Notes: a model not told the origin generated them from the letters alone. 64,000 nucleotides of DNA from Actinomyces minihominis (GCF_900187855.1 NZ_FYEG01000001.1:186001-250000), one strand, 5' to 3'. Shown: positions 7,709-17,052, numbered from the stretch's first letter. Translations and numbers: made by a program.

Positions 7709-7728
7709 TCACCGAGCCGATTCGGTGA
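7709..7728 (-). terminator. Weak stem-loop after ispH
   Basis: TCACCGA and TCGGTGA form a 7-bp stem with a short loop, about 37 bp after the ispH stop, followed on the minus strand by AAAC. A short or intrinsic terminator is possible. Confidence 0.3.
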
Positions 7729-7764
7729 GAACCGGCTCAGCGAACGAGTATTTCTTGAGGGTTC

Positions 7765-8793
7765 CTAGCGCGTGTGGTTAGGGGCCGGGGCGCGTCCCTT
7801 GACGTGAAGGGGCAGCAGTCCCTTGTTCTTGAGGTCGTTCTTCAGGTTGCGCGGCAGGGCAAAGGTGATGGTTTCGACCTGGGTGCGCACCTCCTCGACC
7901 TCGCCAAAACCACGGTCCTGCAGCCATTTAATAACGTCCTTGACCAGGATTTCCGGCACAGAGGCACCGGAGGTGACACCGACCGTGGTGACACCTTCGA
8001 ACCAGGCGGGGTCAAGTTCGCTGGCCATGTCAACGCGGTAGGAAGCGCCCGCACCGGCATCGAGAGCAACCTCGACAAGTCGAACAGAATTGGAGGAGTT
8101 CGCGGAGCCAACCACGACCATGACATCAGCGCGCGCCCCGATGGCCTTGACGGCATCCTGGCGGTTCTGAGTGGCATAGCAGATGTCGTCCGAGGGCGGA
8201 TCAATCAGCAGAGGGAAGCGTTCCCGCAGGCGACGCACCGTTTCCAGCGTCTCATCAACACTGAGTGTGGTCTGCGAAATCCACACCACTCGGGCGGGAT
8301 CACGCACCACGACATCATCGACCTCATCCGGGGAGCCGATAATCTGAATGTGATCGGGAGCCTCACCGTAGGTTCCGTCTACTTCTTCGTGGCCCCGGTG
8401 CCCGACCAGGATGATGTCGTAGTCCTTGTCAGCGAAGCGCACGGCCTCTCGGTGGACCTTGGTCACCAGCGGGCAGGTGGCGTCGATGGTGCGTAGGTTA
8501 CGTACCGCGGCATCTGCGTGAACCTGGGGGGAGACACCGTGGGCGGAAAAGACCGTCACGGCACCTTCGGGGATCTCATCGACTTCCTCAACGAAGATCG
8601 CACCGCGATCGATCAGGGTTTCAACGACGTACTTGTTGTGGACGATTTCCTTGCGCACGTAGACGGGGGCACCGTGCAGTTGCAAGGCCCTCTCGACTGC
8701 TTCGACAGCGCGGTCAACACCGGCGCAGTAGCCCCGGGGGGCTGCTAGGAGGATTCGCTTGCCATCCACACTGGCTGAGACCTGTGAGTTCAT
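7765..8793 (-). CDS. ispH: 4-hydroxy-3-methylbut-2-enyl diphosphate reductase
   Basis: A 342-residue IspH (LytB). It carries out the last step of the MEP pathway, making isopentenyl and dimethylallyl diphosphate from HMBPP, using a [4Fe-4S] cluster. The three cluster cysteines are visible in [24 protein letters not shown] and [12 protein letters not shown], and the [11 protein letters not shown] substrate loop is present. Length is slightly above the minimal family length because of a short N-terminal extension. TAGATT lies 6 nt before the ATG, so the mRNA is probably leaderless. The products feed the polyprenyl synthases elsewhere in the window (uppS and the trans-type synthase near nuoN). 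Confidence 0.96.
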   Translation of the reverse strand: MNSQVSASVDGKRILLAAPRGYCAGVDRAVEAVERALQLHGAPVYVRKEIVHNKYVVETLIDRGAIFVEEVDEIPEGAVTVFSAHGVSPQVHADAAVRNLRTIDATCPLVTKVHREAVRFADKDYDIILVGHRGHEEVDGTYGEAPDHIQIIGSPDEVDDVVVRDPARVVWISQTTLSVDETLETVRRLRERFPLLIDPPSDDICYATQNRQDAVKAIGARADVMVVVGSANSSNSVRLVEVALDAGAGASYRVDMASELDPAWFEGVTTVGVTSGASVPEILVKDVIKWLQDRGFGEVEEVRTQVETITFALPRNLKNDLKNKGLLPLHVKGRAPAPNHTR

Positions 8794-8799
8794 ACCCCC

Positions 8800-8805
8800 A
8801 ATCTA
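8800..8805 (-). promoter_or_regulatory. -10-like TAGATT before ispH
   Basis: TAGATT on the minus strand, then GGGGGT and the ATG. The G-run could alternatively act as a very close ribosome-binding site. Confidence 0.4.
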
Positions 8806-8909
8806 TCGAACGATTGGGAGTTACTGACAGTGGAGTTGCGAACAGCTGACTGCCTCACGCCCTGTCGCCGGTTTCCTTTGGTGTCGGAGCCACGTGGCAG
8901 ACTGCTTTC

Positions 8910-10214
8910 ATGACCAGTAACCATGTTCCACCGAACGGTCTTGCCAGGACAGCACGTGAGACGACTGCGGAAAACCCGTGGCCGCTTCGCCTGCTCACCA
9001 GCAACATCCGTGTTTATGTGGAAAAGATGTCTGAGCTGTGGGTTGAAGGACAGGTCGTTCAGTACAACCCACGTGGCTCAACCCAGGTTTCGTTCTTCAC
9101 CCTGCGGGATGTAAACGAGGACGTGTCCATGCAGGTCACCGCATTTGGTGGCATTGTCGCCAGCAGTGGTGATGGGTTCGGGGAGGGCGCTCGCGTTGCG
9201 GTTCGTGTCAAACCGTCATTCTGGGAGAAGAGGGGGACGCTCTCCCTCCAGGCTAAAGAGATCCGCCTGCAGGGACTCGGTTCACTTCTGGCCCAGATTG
9301 AAAAGCTGCGACAGCAGCTAGCAGCAGAGGGACTGTTCAACGCCGACCAGAAGAAGCCCCTCCCCTTTATCCCCCGACGCATCGGATTGATCTGCGGTAG
9401 GGATGCCAAGGCGAAGGATGATGTCCTAGAAAATGCTCGGGTTCGCTGGCCCATGGCCCAGTTTGAGATTCGTGAGGTCGCAGTTCAGGGACAGTACGCG
9501 GTGCACCAGGTTTCCAGTGCGATAGAAGAGCTCGATGCGATTCCTGAGATCGACGTGATCGTTGTGGCGCGCGGGGGTGGGTCAGTTGAGGATCTGCTGC
9601 CATTTTCAGATGAGCGCATTGTCCGAACGGCTGCCAATGCCACCACCCCGATCGTTTCGGCCATCGGGCATGAGGGCGACGCGCCCCTGCTCGACCTCGT
9701 CGCCGACTATCGGGCCTCTACCCCAACGGATGCAGCCCGGCGAATCGTGCCTGATTACCGCGAGGAACTGAAGGAAGTCCACCACTACCGGGTCAGGGGC
9801 AGTGCGGCCGTAGGACGCATGGTGACTCGGGAGTGGGAGATTCTAAACCTCCTGATGAGGTCCCCGGTCCTGCAGAGGCCGACAGCAACGATTGAGCAGC
9901 AGGCCGCCGGACTTGAGCAGGCTGTGATTCGCCTGAGGGCCGCAGCACAGAGAACCCTGTCGCAGAACCAGTCGGAACTGGCACAGCTGACGGGAATGCT
10001 CAGGACACTCTCTCCCACCGGAACACTGGAACGCGGCTACTCCATTCTGCGTACCTCATCTAAGAAGATCATTCGCAGTGCCGAGGAAATCAAGAGCGGA
10101 ACCCTCATCGAGGGCATGCTCTCTCAGGGAACCTTCGTAGCCAACGTGGTTGGTTCAAACCCCACCGGATCCTTTATTACACCCCAGCCCACCGACGCCG
10201 AATCACAGGAGTAA
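8910..10214 (+). CDS. xseA: Exodeoxyribonuclease VII large subunit
   Basis: A 434-residue XseA. The N-terminal OB-fold is recognisable (VYVEKMSELWVEGQVVQY, FFTLRD), followed by the catalytic domain with RIGLICGRDAKAKDDV, VIVVARGGGSVEDLLPF and SAIGHEGDAPLLDLVADYR, then a long helical region and a short C-terminal part with GYSILR. With XseB it degrades single-stranded DNA to acid-soluble oligonucleotides in repair. It is the first gene of a three-gene plus-strand run (xseA, xseB, PfkB kinase) and lies 4 bp from xseB. The promoter hexamer CAGACT lies 6 nt before the ATG, a weak version of the leaderless pattern. Confidence 0.95.
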   Translation: MTSNHVPPNGLARTARETTAENPWPLRLLTSNIRVYVEKMSELWVEGQVVQYNPRGSTQVSFFTLRDVNEDVSMQVTAFGGIVASSGDGFGEGARVAVRVKPSFWEKRGTLSLQAKEIRLQGLGSLLAQIEKLRQQLAAEGLFNADQKKPLPFIPRRIGLICGRDAKAKDDVLENARVRWPMAQFEIREVAVQGQYAVHQVSSAIEELDAIPEIDVIVVARGGGSVEDLLPFSDERIVRTAANATTPIVSAIGHEGDAPLLDLVADYRASTPTDAARRIVPDYREELKEVHHYRVRGSAAVGRMVTREWEILNLLMRSPVLQRPTATIEQQAAGLEQAVIRLRAAAQRTLSQNQSELAQLTGMLRTLSPTGTLERGYSILRTSSKKIIRSAEEIKSGTLIEGMLSQGTFVANVVGSNPTGSFITPQPTDAESQE

Positions 10215-10218
10215 GAAG

Positions 10219-10443
10219 ATGACAACTGATAACCCCGTGGCAGCCCTCCCGGATCCCGCCACCCTCCCCTACGAAGCCGCAAAAGCCGAGCTCAAGCAGA
10301 TTGTCCAGGCCCTAGAGGCCGGCTCAATCCCCCTCGAAAATACCCTAGAGTTATGGCAGCGAGGTGAGGCGCTTGCGGGTCGTTGCAAGGCTATCCTCGA
10401 CGCGGCCTCCGCTCAGATTGAGGCTGTTACCAACCAGCAGTAG
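10219..10443 (+). CDS. xseB: Exodeoxyribonuclease VII small subunit
   Basis: A 74-residue XseB. The conserved core LPYEAAKAELKQIVQALEAG, then PLENTLELWQRGEAL, forms the helical hairpin that binds the large subunit. A longer frame starts at 10150 inside xseA, but the ATG at 10219 is the real start: it gives the family length and is preceded by CAGGAG at 5-8 nt, overlapping the xseA stop region. The adjacent position implies co-translation at matched levels. Confidence 0.93.
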   Translation: MTTDNPVAALPDPATLPYEAAKAELKQIVQALEAGSIPLENTLELWQRGEALAGRCKAILDAASAQIEAVTNQQ

Positions 10444-10466
10444 ACCTAGTCGAAGTGGAGTAGGCA

Positions 10467-11411
10467 GTGGGCCGTGAAGTAACCCCATCGGTTCTTGTGA
10501 TTGGCGAAGCCCTGATGGATCTTGTCATCCATTCGGGACATAGCATCGAAGATGCCGAAGCAGTTCCCGGTGGTTCACCCGCCAACGTCGCACTCGCCCT
10601 CGGCAGGCTTGGACTCAGTGTCGACCTGGTGACCTGGATTGGTCCCGATAGGTTCGGGAGGCAGATTCGCGAACACCTTGAGGACTCTCAAGTTCGAATC
10701 GACAGTGCCAGCTCGGGTGCTGCTCGAACCTCCACAGCCGAGGCGTACCTGGATGAGCAGGGGGCGGCCACATACACCTTCAAGCTTGACTGGGCTCCCA
10801 GGGTCCCCATAACTGTTCCCGACACTGCATTAGTCGCACATACCGGTTCGATTGCATCCGTCATCCAGCCTGGCAGCAATGCAGTTTTGGATGCCTTCAA
10901 GCGGGCACGTGAGACGGCACTGACAACATATGATCCGAATGCTCGGCCCTCCCTCATGGGTTCACGGGAAGAGGCTCGAGCCACTATAGAGGCGTTTGTG
11001 ACTCAGAGTGATGTTGTGAAGGTTTCTGATGAGGATCTTGAGTGGCTGTTCCCGCAGCAGGATCCGCTCGACTCTGCCAAGCAGTGGATGGAGCGCTTCT
11101 CGCCAGCCCTCCTGGTGGTCACCCGGGGCGGTGAGGGACCGGTGGCTTGGACCTCACAGGGCGCCAAGGCTGAGCTGATGCCAGAATCAGTGTCGGTGGT
11201 TGACACGGTTGGTGCCGGTGACACTTTCATGGGGGGCCTGATTGATGCGCTGTGGCGCAGGGACCTCGTGGGACGCGAAGCTGCCCAGGCAGTTCGGGAC
11301 CTCAGCGATGAGCAGCTGCTGTCGATACTCAGTGACGCCAGCAAACTGGCCTCGATTGTCGTTCAGCGCCGCGGAGCCAACCCACCATGGGCTGTGGAAC
11401 TAGGTCGCTAG
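10467..11411 (+). CDS. PfkB-family carbohydrate kinase (fructokinase-like)
   Basis: A 314-residue ribokinase/PfkB-fold sugar kinase. The N-terminal PfkB signature GGSPANVALALGRLG binds the sugar, and the C-terminal signature DTVGAGDTFMGG contains the anion hole and catalytic Asp. VLVIGEALMDLV at the start resembles fructokinases, making fructose the first guess; other sugars are possible. The start is GTG with GGAG 8 nt upstream. It follows xseB by 23 bp, so it is probably transcribed with xseAB, although the functions are unrelated. It ends 4 bp before the convergent uppS gene. Confidence 0.85.
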   Translation: MGREVTPSVLVIGEALMDLVIHSGHSIEDAEAVPGGSPANVALALGRLGLSVDLVTWIGPDRFGRQIREHLEDSQVRIDSASSGAARTSTAEAYLDEQGAATYTFKLDWAPRVPITVPDTALVAHTGSIASVIQPGSNAVLDAFKRARETALTTYDPNARPSLMGSREEARATIEAFVTQSDVVKVSDEDLEWLFPQQDPLDSAKQWMERFSPALLVVTRGGEGPVAWTSQGAKAELMPESVSVVDTVGAGDTFMGGLIDALWRRDLVGREAAQAVRDLSDEQLLSILSDASKLASIVVQRRGANPPWAVELGR

Positions 11412-11415
11412 ACCC

Positions 11416-12177
11416 CTATTTGCCGTGCCGCCGTTCCCTCTGGGAGAACGAACGCAGGGCTCGAAGAAAATCAACCTTCCGGAAGTCCGGCCAGAAGGTC
11501 TCACAGAAGTAGTACTCGGAGTGTGCAGACTGCCAGAGCAGAAATCCTGAAAGCCTCTGCTCACCGGAGGTCCTGATGATGAGGTCGGGATCCGGCTGCC
11601 CCCGTGTGTAAAGATGCTCGGTAATATCCGCGACCTTCAGCGACTTCGCCACGTCCTCGATGGTGAGCCCCTTCTGAGCCGCATCCTCAAGGACACCCCT
11701 CATGGCATCAACAAGTTCCTGGCGTCCCCCGTAGCCAACCGCGATGTTGACCTGCATGGCATTCTCAAGGGTCTCTGTCTTCGCGCTGTGGGCATTCACT
11801 GCCTCGACAAACTCCGGGGAGAGCAGAGTCATATCACCGACAATGTTCACCCGATACTCTCCGGTCTCAACCAGGCGAGCTACCAGCTGCTCAATAATGA
11901 CGAGCAGTTCCGTTATCTCTGTTGAGGAGCGCGAAAGGTTGTCGGTGGACAGTAACCACAGCGTAACGACTTCGGTATGAACCTCGTTGGCCCACTTCAG
12001 AAAGTCCAAGACCTTTCCAGCCCCGGCACGATGTCCCTCAGAAGCCGGCGAACCACCAGCCTTGGCCCACCGCCGATTACCGTCCAGAATGACCCCAATA
12101 TGGCGGGGAAGACTCTCTCGGTCGAGTGATCGTTGCAGGCGAAACTCATAGACTTCGTAAAGAAAATTCCCCTGCAT
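11416..12177 (-). CDS. uppS: Isoprenyl (cis-prenyl) diphosphate synthase
   Basis: A 253-residue cis-prenyltransferase. The signature HIGVILDGNRRWA (residues 26-38, catalytic Asp32) is followed by GHRAGAGKVLDFLKW, LSTDNLSRSSTEI and, near the C-terminus, DPDLIIRTSGEQRLSGFLLWQ, all diagnostic. It builds the C50-C55 lipid carrier used in peptidoglycan and wall-polymer export. A frame extends 22 codons upstream to 12243, but the ATG at 12175-12177 is chosen because it is preceded by GCAGGAAT and matches the family start. Chain length (C15, C50 or C55) cannot be read with certainty. It converges on the PfkB gene with only 4 bp between stops. Confidence 0.93.
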   Translation of the reverse strand: MQGNFLYEVYEFRLQRSLDRESLPRHIGVILDGNRRWAKAGGSPASEGHRAGAGKVLDFLKWANEVHTEVVTLWLLSTDNLSRSSTEITELLVIIEQLVARLVETGEYRVNIVGDMTLLSPEFVEAVNAHSAKTETLENAMQVNIAVGYGGRQELVDAMRGVLEDAAQKGLTIEDVAKSLKVADITEHLYTRGQPDPDLIIRTSGEQRLSGFLLWQSAHSEYYFCETFWPDFRKVDFLRALRSFSQRERRHGK

Positions 12178-12343
12178 GATTCCTGCCTTAGGTCGGTCAG
12201 AACAACTGTACCCAACCACCGGTATTGAACATTGCAATCCCACCCAACGTCACCACTTCGGGGGAGAAAGGCGGGGAAACTGTGCCCGTGCGGAGCTGGA
12301 GCATTGGGTAATGATGTAGCCTAATGAACCGGAGAGGATCCAC

Positions 12344-13024
12344 ATGCCAGTAGCTTCTAGACAGCCCGTCGCCTGGATACCGGGACACCCCGTGACCAGA
12401 AAACCACGTATGCGCGGATGGGTTCATTTCGCAGCTGCGCCACTGTCACTAGCCGCGTCCATCGTCCTCGTCGTCCTTGCCCCCACCACTGGGTTGAAGT
12501 GGGCATCGGTCGTGTACATGGCGTCCTCGTTTATCCTCTTCGGGATCTCAGCGCTGTACCACCTGTTCTACTGGACTCCGAAGTTCGAGATGGTTCTGAA
12601 ACGCCTCGATCACTCCAACATCTTCCTGCTTATTGCGGGCACCTACACCCCAATTACCGTGGGGACACTTCACGGCAGCAGTCGCGTCACCCTTTTGACG
12701 CTGGTCTGGATCGGGGCCCTCCTAGGGATCGCCATCAACCTGCTCTGGCCCAAGGCACCACGTTGGCTCTCCACCCTCATCTACGTGCTGCTGGGTTGGA
12801 CCGCCATCTGGTTCCTGCCTGAACTCTGGCAGAAGGGCGGTGCTGCAATGGTTATTCTGCTCGCGGCCGGCGGCGTCCTCTACACCATTGGCGCCGTTGC
12901 CTACGCCCTCCGCAAGCCCAACCCCTGGCCTGAATGGTTCGGTTTCCACGAGATCTTCCATGTCTTCACCGTGCTCGCCTGGGCCTGCCACTGCGTCGCT
13001 GCTTACATCGCAGTCCTGACCTGA
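12344..13024 (+). CDS. Hemolysin III family membrane protein (TrhA/PAQR)
   Basis: A 226-residue integral membrane protein with seven predicted segments. Typical family residues are visible: FGISALYHLFYW with the conserved Ser and His, LDHSNIFLLIAGTYTP, and near the C-terminus FGFHEIFHVFTVLAWACHC supplying the two other histidines of the putative metal site. Bacterial members have been tied to membrane-lipid homeostasis rather than true haemolysis. The ATG at 12344 follows GGAGAGG. It is divergent from uppS, an arrangement common in actinobacteria. Confidence 0.9.
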   Translation: MPVASRQPVAWIPGHPVTRKPRMRGWVHFAAAPLSLAASIVLVVLAPTTGLKWASVVYMASSFILFGISALYHLFYWTPKFEMVLKRLDHSNIFLLIAGTYTPITVGTLHGSSRVTLLTLVWIGALLGIAINLLWPKAPRWLSTLIYVLLGWTAIWFLPELWQKGGAAMVILLAAGGVLYTIGAVAYALRKPNPWPEWFGFHEIFHVFTVLAWACHCVAAYIAVLT

Positions 13025-13090
13025 TTGCCGAGGACGGCCCTCAGTTCCCCATGGGACCGCGCCAATGCCTCACTGACCCGAATACGGGCG

Positions 13091-13096
13091 TAAGAT
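13091..13096 (+). promoter_or_regulatory. -10-like TAAGAT before greA
   Basis: TAAGAT ends exactly 7 nt before the greA ATG and no Shine-Dalgarno is present, consistent with a leaderless transcript. Confidence 0.5.
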
Positions 13097-13103
13097 CGCA
13101 CCC

Positions 13104-13583
13104 ATGGCAGACAAAACTTGGCTGACTCAGGGTCAGTACGACAAACTAAAAGGCGAACTCGATCAGCGCCGCGATGTGCGCCGCCCCGAGATTGCCCAGC
13201 TAATTGAGGCCGCACGACGTGAGGGCGACCTCAGCGAAAACGGCGGCTACCAGGCTGCGCGCGAAGAGCAGTCGATGAATGAAACCCGCATCCTCCAGCT
13301 CGAAGAACTCCTGCGAAACGCTGAAGTCGGCGCCATCCCAGAAGACAACGGTGTGGTTGAGCCAGGGATGGTGGTGGTAGCCAAGATCGGCGGGGTCGAA
13401 GAGACATTCCTGCTTGGCGCCCGCGACGCCGGAGAGGGCCTGAACATGTCGGTCTACTCCCCCACCGCACCCATCGGAAAGGCCCTGATTGGTGTAGCCG
13501 CGGGACAGACGACCTCATATGACACCCCCGCGGGAAAGTCGATTAAGGTCGAGGTCATTTCGGCAACCCCCTACAAGGGCTAA
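13104..13583 (+). CDS. greA: Transcription elongation factor GreA
   Basis: A 159-residue GreA. The N-terminal coiled coil contains the acidic tip (ARREGDLSENGGYQAAREEQ), which enters the RNA polymerase channel and stimulates cleavage of backtracked RNA. The C-terminal FKBP-like domain includes SVYSPTAPIGKALIGVAAGQ. Length is normal. The gene is monocistronic, with a leaderless-type promoter and a strong stem-loop terminator directly after the stop. Confidence 0.96.
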   Translation: MADKTWLTQGQYDKLKGELDQRRDVRRPEIAQLIEAARREGDLSENGGYQAAREEQSMNETRILQLEELLRNAEVGAIPEDNGVVEPGMVVVAKIGGVEETFLLGARDAGEGLNMSVYSPTAPIGKALIGVAAGQTTSYDTPAGKSIKVEVISATPYKG

Positions 13584-13596
13584 GCAAAGACAGAGA

Positions 13597-13637
13597 AGAG
13601 GGCCGGTCTGAGAAGAATGTTCTCGGACCGGCCCTCT
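13597..13637. terminator. Strong bidirectional stem-loop between greA and AI-2E gene
   Basis: AGAGGGCCGGTC (13597-13608) pairs perfectly with GACCGGCCCTCT (13626-13637), and an inner GAGAA/TTCTC stem extends it. It lies between convergent genes and can stop transcription from both. Confidence 0.8.
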
Positions 13638-13656
13638 CGTATGCCTATTAACTTCC

Positions 13657-14949
13657 TCAGGCCTCTTCAGCCGCAGCAGCCGGAACCGCCGGGTCAATCT
13701 CCACTTTGCCGTCATCGGCGTTACCGCGCAGCCGACTGGACTTCTTAACTGCGTGCGCCACCTTGTACGAGGCCGCTATCTGTTCGTCAAGGGAGCCGGG
13801 TGGGCCACCGGGCCTGTCTACATCGACAGCAAGGTCGGGGTACATGTCATGACCGTGCAGGTACATCGACGTCACATTGATGAAGGCGAGAAGCGGAACC
13901 GCAAATACAGCACCGACAATGCCCGCGACCGTACCCCCGGCAGTCACTGCCATGACCACGGCAACCGGGTGTAGAGAAACCGCACTGGACATGAGCCAGG
14001 GGTGCAGAACATTACCCTCTAGTTGCTGGACCGCCAAAACTACCACCAGCATGATAATCGCACTGGTGAGACCATTGTTGACCAGCGCGAGCAGAACCGC
14101 GACAGCACCCGATATGAAGGCTCCGATGATGGGTATGAAGGAGAAGAAGAACACCAGCACCATGATCGGAACTGCGGCCGGCACCCCAAGGGCCAACGCG
14201 CCAAGGCCAATTCCTATGGCATCAATGCCTGCAACCTTGAGCTGAGTACGGATGTACCAGCCGAGAGTAACCCACCCGCGGATCCCGGCTTCATTCGTCT
14301 GGTGGCGCCACTGCTTCGGGAGGCAGCGGACGAACCACACCCACATGCCCCGCCCGTCCTTGAGCAGGAAGAACAAGGTGAACAGCATGATTAGGGAGGA
14401 AGCAGCGAACCCAGCCGCTGATGACGCGACACTCCAGGCTTCCGTCGCGATAAGCCCCCCGTAGTTCTTGACCAGCAGCATCAGGTCGGACTGGAAGTCC
14501 TCAAGATAGGAGTCGAGGAACGAAACGTCTATCCCCAAAGCGCCGTCCTGAATCGCTGTCAACAGGGAGTTGATGCCTGTGAGTGCCTGGCTGGTCAACG
14601 TAGGGAGCTGAACCACCAGCTGTGTGGCCGCAAGCGTCATCAGGCCGAGGACGATGAGCAGGCCCGACAGTAACCCCACGGCTGCCGACGAGGCTTTCCC
14701 CATCTTCGCCTTGCGACGCAGGAAACTCACTAGGGGTGCCAGCAGCAGAGCGAGGAGCAGCGCCACCAGGAAGGCAATCACCAGGTCCTTGACGTAACGC
14801 ATCAGCCAGACGAGGACGGCGAGGGTAGCGAGCATGATCAGGATTCGCCAGCTCCAGGCCGCGGCGACGCGAAGAGGCAGACTGACGTGTTCAGAAATGC
14901 TCTTTTCGCTAACCAGGTGTTCGCGCTTGGAACTTGTCTCTTGACTCAT
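13657..14949 (-). CDS. AI-2E family transporter
   Basis: A 430-residue membrane protein of the AI-2 exporter superfamily. About eight hydrophobic segments are seen, with the typical amphipathic middle region and the family motif AVQQLEGNVLHPWLM followed by LHPVAVVMAVTAGGTVAG. Some members export autoinducer-2, others act as Na/Li-H antiporters, so the substrate is open. The ATG at 14947-14949 with GAGGG upstream is preferred over an upstream start at 14961. The C-terminal ~60 residues are polar and cytoplasmic. Confidence 0.87.
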   Translation of the reverse strand: MSQETSSKREHLVSEKSISEHVSLPLRVAAAWSWRILIMLATLAVLVWLMRYVKDLVIAFLVALLLALLLAPLVSFLRRKAKMGKASSAAVGLLSGLLIVLGLMTLAATQLVVQLPTLTSQALTGINSLLTAIQDGALGIDVSFLDSYLEDFQSDLMLLVKNYGGLIATEAWSVASSAAGFAASSLIMLFTLFFLLKDGRGMWVWFVRCLPKQWRHQTNEAGIRGWVTLGWYIRTQLKVAGIDAIGIGLGALALGVPAAVPIMVLVFFFSFIPIIGAFISGAVAVLLALVNNGLTSAIIMLVVVLAVQQLEGNVLHPWLMSSAVSLHPVAVVMAVTAGGTVAGIVGAVFAVPLLAFINVTSMYLHGHDMYPDLAVDVDRPGGPPGSLDEQIAASYKVAHAVKKSSRLRGNADDGKVEIDPAVPAAAAEEA

Positions 14950-15051
14950 CTTGACCCTCACTGCTTGGTGTAAATGCTGGCGGACTATCGATCCCAGTCA
15001 AGGGAGATGCAAGGATAGAACCAACGTAACCGTCAGAACCTAAGGATCATT

Positions 15052-15636
15052 ATGGCTGATACATCGGGTACCCATGTTGTACTAGGGACGCCTTTGGACA
15101 TGCAGGCCGAGGACGGCAACCTTGAGATCTTCCTGGCCGGAGGCTGTTTTTGGGGTGTTGAGAGATTTATGTGGGAGACGCCGGGCGTCATCCTCACCTC
15201 GACGGGCTATATGGGAGGCAAGTCAACAGCCCCCACCTACGTCCAGGTCTGTACTGGATTCACGGGGCACGCTGAGACCGTTCGGGTCATCTATGACCCG
15301 AAGCGTGTCACCACCCAGGAGCTTCTGGCTGTGTTCTTTGAGAACCACGACCCGACCCAGGTGAACAGGCAGGGGAACGACCTAGGCACCCAGTATCGCA
15401 GCGCTATCTGGACGACCACTGCTGAGCAGTTCGAGGTCGCTCAACTGCTCAAGTCAGCCTATGAGGAGCGGATCATCGCTGCCGGCATGCCACCGATTGC
15501 AACGGAGATCCACTCCCCACCCCCACCGGTTTTCTACCTGGCAGAGGAGTACCACCAGGGCTACCTCCACAAGAATCCCCACGGTTACTGCAACCACGGA
15601 TTCAACGGAGTGGAGTGCCCTAGCGGTGTTTTCTAA
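15052..15636 (+). CDS. msrA: Peptide methionine sulfoxide reductase MsrA
   Basis: A 194-residue MsrA that reduces the S-epimer of methionine sulfoxide in proteins. The active-site box GGCFWGVERFMW places the catalytic Cys at residue 32. The YHQGYLHKNPHGYCNHG segment and the C-terminal NGVECPSG supply the resolving cysteines. AAGGAT lies upstream of the ATG. Its stop codon overlaps the stop codon of the convergent FKBP gene, so the two 3' ends share four bases. Confidence 0.95.
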   Translation: MADTSGTHVVLGTPLDMQAEDGNLEIFLAGGCFWGVERFMWETPGVILTSTGYMGGKSTAPTYVQVCTGFTGHAETVRVIYDPKRVTTQELLAVFFENHDPTQVNRQGNDLGTQYRSAIWTTTAEQFEVAQLLKSAYEERIIAAGMPPIATEIHSPPPPVFYLAEEYHQGYLHKNPHGYCNHGFNGVECPSGVF

Positions 15637-16037
15637 CGCTTGATGGTCTCGAGAATGTCGGTGACGAAGACCAGGGTTGCACCGCCTGCGATACCTGCCT
15701 GAGGTACACCGCGGGGTCCGTAGCCCAGCTCTGAGGGGATGGAGAGAAGGACGCGTGAACCGACGCGCTGTCCGACCAGTCCTTCATCCCAACCTGCGAT
15801 GACCATGCCGACACCGATTCCGAAGTCGAGCGGAGCACCGCGGTCGTACGAGTTGTCAAAGACGCTGCCGTTCCAGCTCTGCCCCAGGTAGTTGCAGACG
15901 ATGGTATCTCCGGCCTCGACAATGTCTCCGGTACCCTCTTCGAGGACCTCAACAACGAGTCCCTCCGGGGGCGTGGGGGCTGAGAATGTAATGACCGGCT
16001 TGTCGCCGAACTCGCCGGTTACCTGTACGTTTTCCAT
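15633..16037 (-). CDS. FKBP-type peptidyl-prolyl isomerase
   Basis: A 134-residue single-domain FKBP. Expected active-site elements are VCNYLGQSWNGSVFDNSY, VIAGWDEGLVGQRVGSR and IPSELGYG. No signal peptide follows the chosen start, so it should be cytoplasmic. The ATG at 16035-16037 is chosen because GGAAGG lies just upstream and it begins at the conserved MENVQVTGEFGDKP; a longer frame to 16148 adds unlikely residues and runs toward the Bax-inhibitor gene. Confidence 0.9.
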   Translation of the reverse strand: MENVQVTGEFGDKPVITFSAPTPPEGLVVEVLEEGTGDIVEAGDTIVCNYLGQSWNGSVFDNSYDRGAPLDFGIGVGMVIAGWDEGLVGQRVGSRVLLSIPSELGYGPRGVPQAGIAGGATLVFVTDILETIKR

Positions 16038-16096
16038 GCTTTTCCTTCCGCGACCAGGTCGCCTTGTGTGGGTTTCTGAGCAGGTCAGATTCGTTG

Positions 16097-16939
16097 CTAA
16101 CGCGACTGCATTCGCGAAAGAATATTGAGGATCTCGATGTAGAGCCACACGATGGTGACCATCATTCCGAACGCACTCATCCAGGCGTACTTTGCCGGCA
16201 CGCCCCTCTGCACGCCGATGCGGACCTGGTCAAAGTCTGAGATCAGGCAGATGGCTCCGATGAACACGGCAAATACCGAAAGAACCACGCTGAGGGGGAA
16301 ACCCAAAATGCTGGGACCGTCGATGCCCCCGATGGGCGCACCGAGAAGGCCGAGGACGAAGATCAGCAGTCGGGAGACGATGAGGCCGATAATCGAGATG
16401 AGGGCGAACCGCTGCATCTTCGGGGAGTTGCGGACCTTACCCGAAGCGAACAGAGCCAGTGTCACACCGAAGACAGCGAAGGTGGCTACCACAGCTTGAA
16501 GGACCACACCCGGCGCCCACATCTCCGTCACCATGCTCAGCGCACCCAGGCCCTCTCCCTCAAGTGCCGAGTAGGTCAGGATCAGCCCCGGACGAATTGT
16601 CTTCGAGAAAATGTTGACCATCGCGGCAACTAGACCAAGCAGAATGCCACCCATCATCAGCGGGGTGGCGAGCGCCAGGTTCTGAGCGGTTATGAACCAT
16701 GATCCCGCCGCAAATGCGATGAGGACGATCAGGTTCAACGAGGTCTTAACGATGACATCGTCATAGGTCATGCGACCCGTATCGACGGCATCCGCAGACC
16801 TGCCCTGATACGACTGGCGTGCTTCTTCAAATGCCTTCTGGTCATAAACCGGTGGGTGGGTGGTCTGCGCCGTCTGTGTGGCCGCGGCAGACTGAGCCGC
16901 CCACTGGTCTTCCATGCGACTAAAAACCGGATTCGACAT
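16097..16939 (-). CDS. Bax inhibitor-1 / YccA family membrane protein
   Basis: A 280-residue actinobacterial-type Bax inhibitor-1 protein. A soluble N-terminal ~75 residues (Gln/Ala/Thr rich) precede seven hydrophobic segments, ending with WLYIEILNILSRMQSR, the family's conserved acidic C-terminal helix. Related proteins are pH-dependent calcium leaks in membranes; the role in actinobacteria is not established. The ATG at 16937-16939 follows GGGAG and is preferred over 16996. Confidence 0.88.
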   Translation of the reverse strand: MSNPVFSRMEDQWAAQSAAATQTAQTTHPPVYDQKAFEEARQSYQGRSADAVDTGRMTYDDVIVKTSLNLIVLIAFAAGSWFITAQNLALATPLMMGGILLGLVAAMVNIFSKTIRPGLILTYSALEGEGLGALSMVTEMWAPGVVLQAVVATFAVFGVTLALFASGKVRNSPKMQRFALISIIGLIVSRLLIFVLGLLGAPIGGIDGPSILGFPLSVVLSVFAVFIGAICLISDFDQVRIGVQRGVPAKYAWMSAFGMMVTIVWLYIEILNILSRMQSR

Positions 16940-17052
16940 TAATGCTCCCAAGTCTTGAGGTACTACCCCAAGGTTTCCACATCTCGACCCATTCATGCCA
17001 CGCCTTCCGCCCTCGGCAATACGCTCAAGGCGGACAGGCCGGGGCTTTCAGT

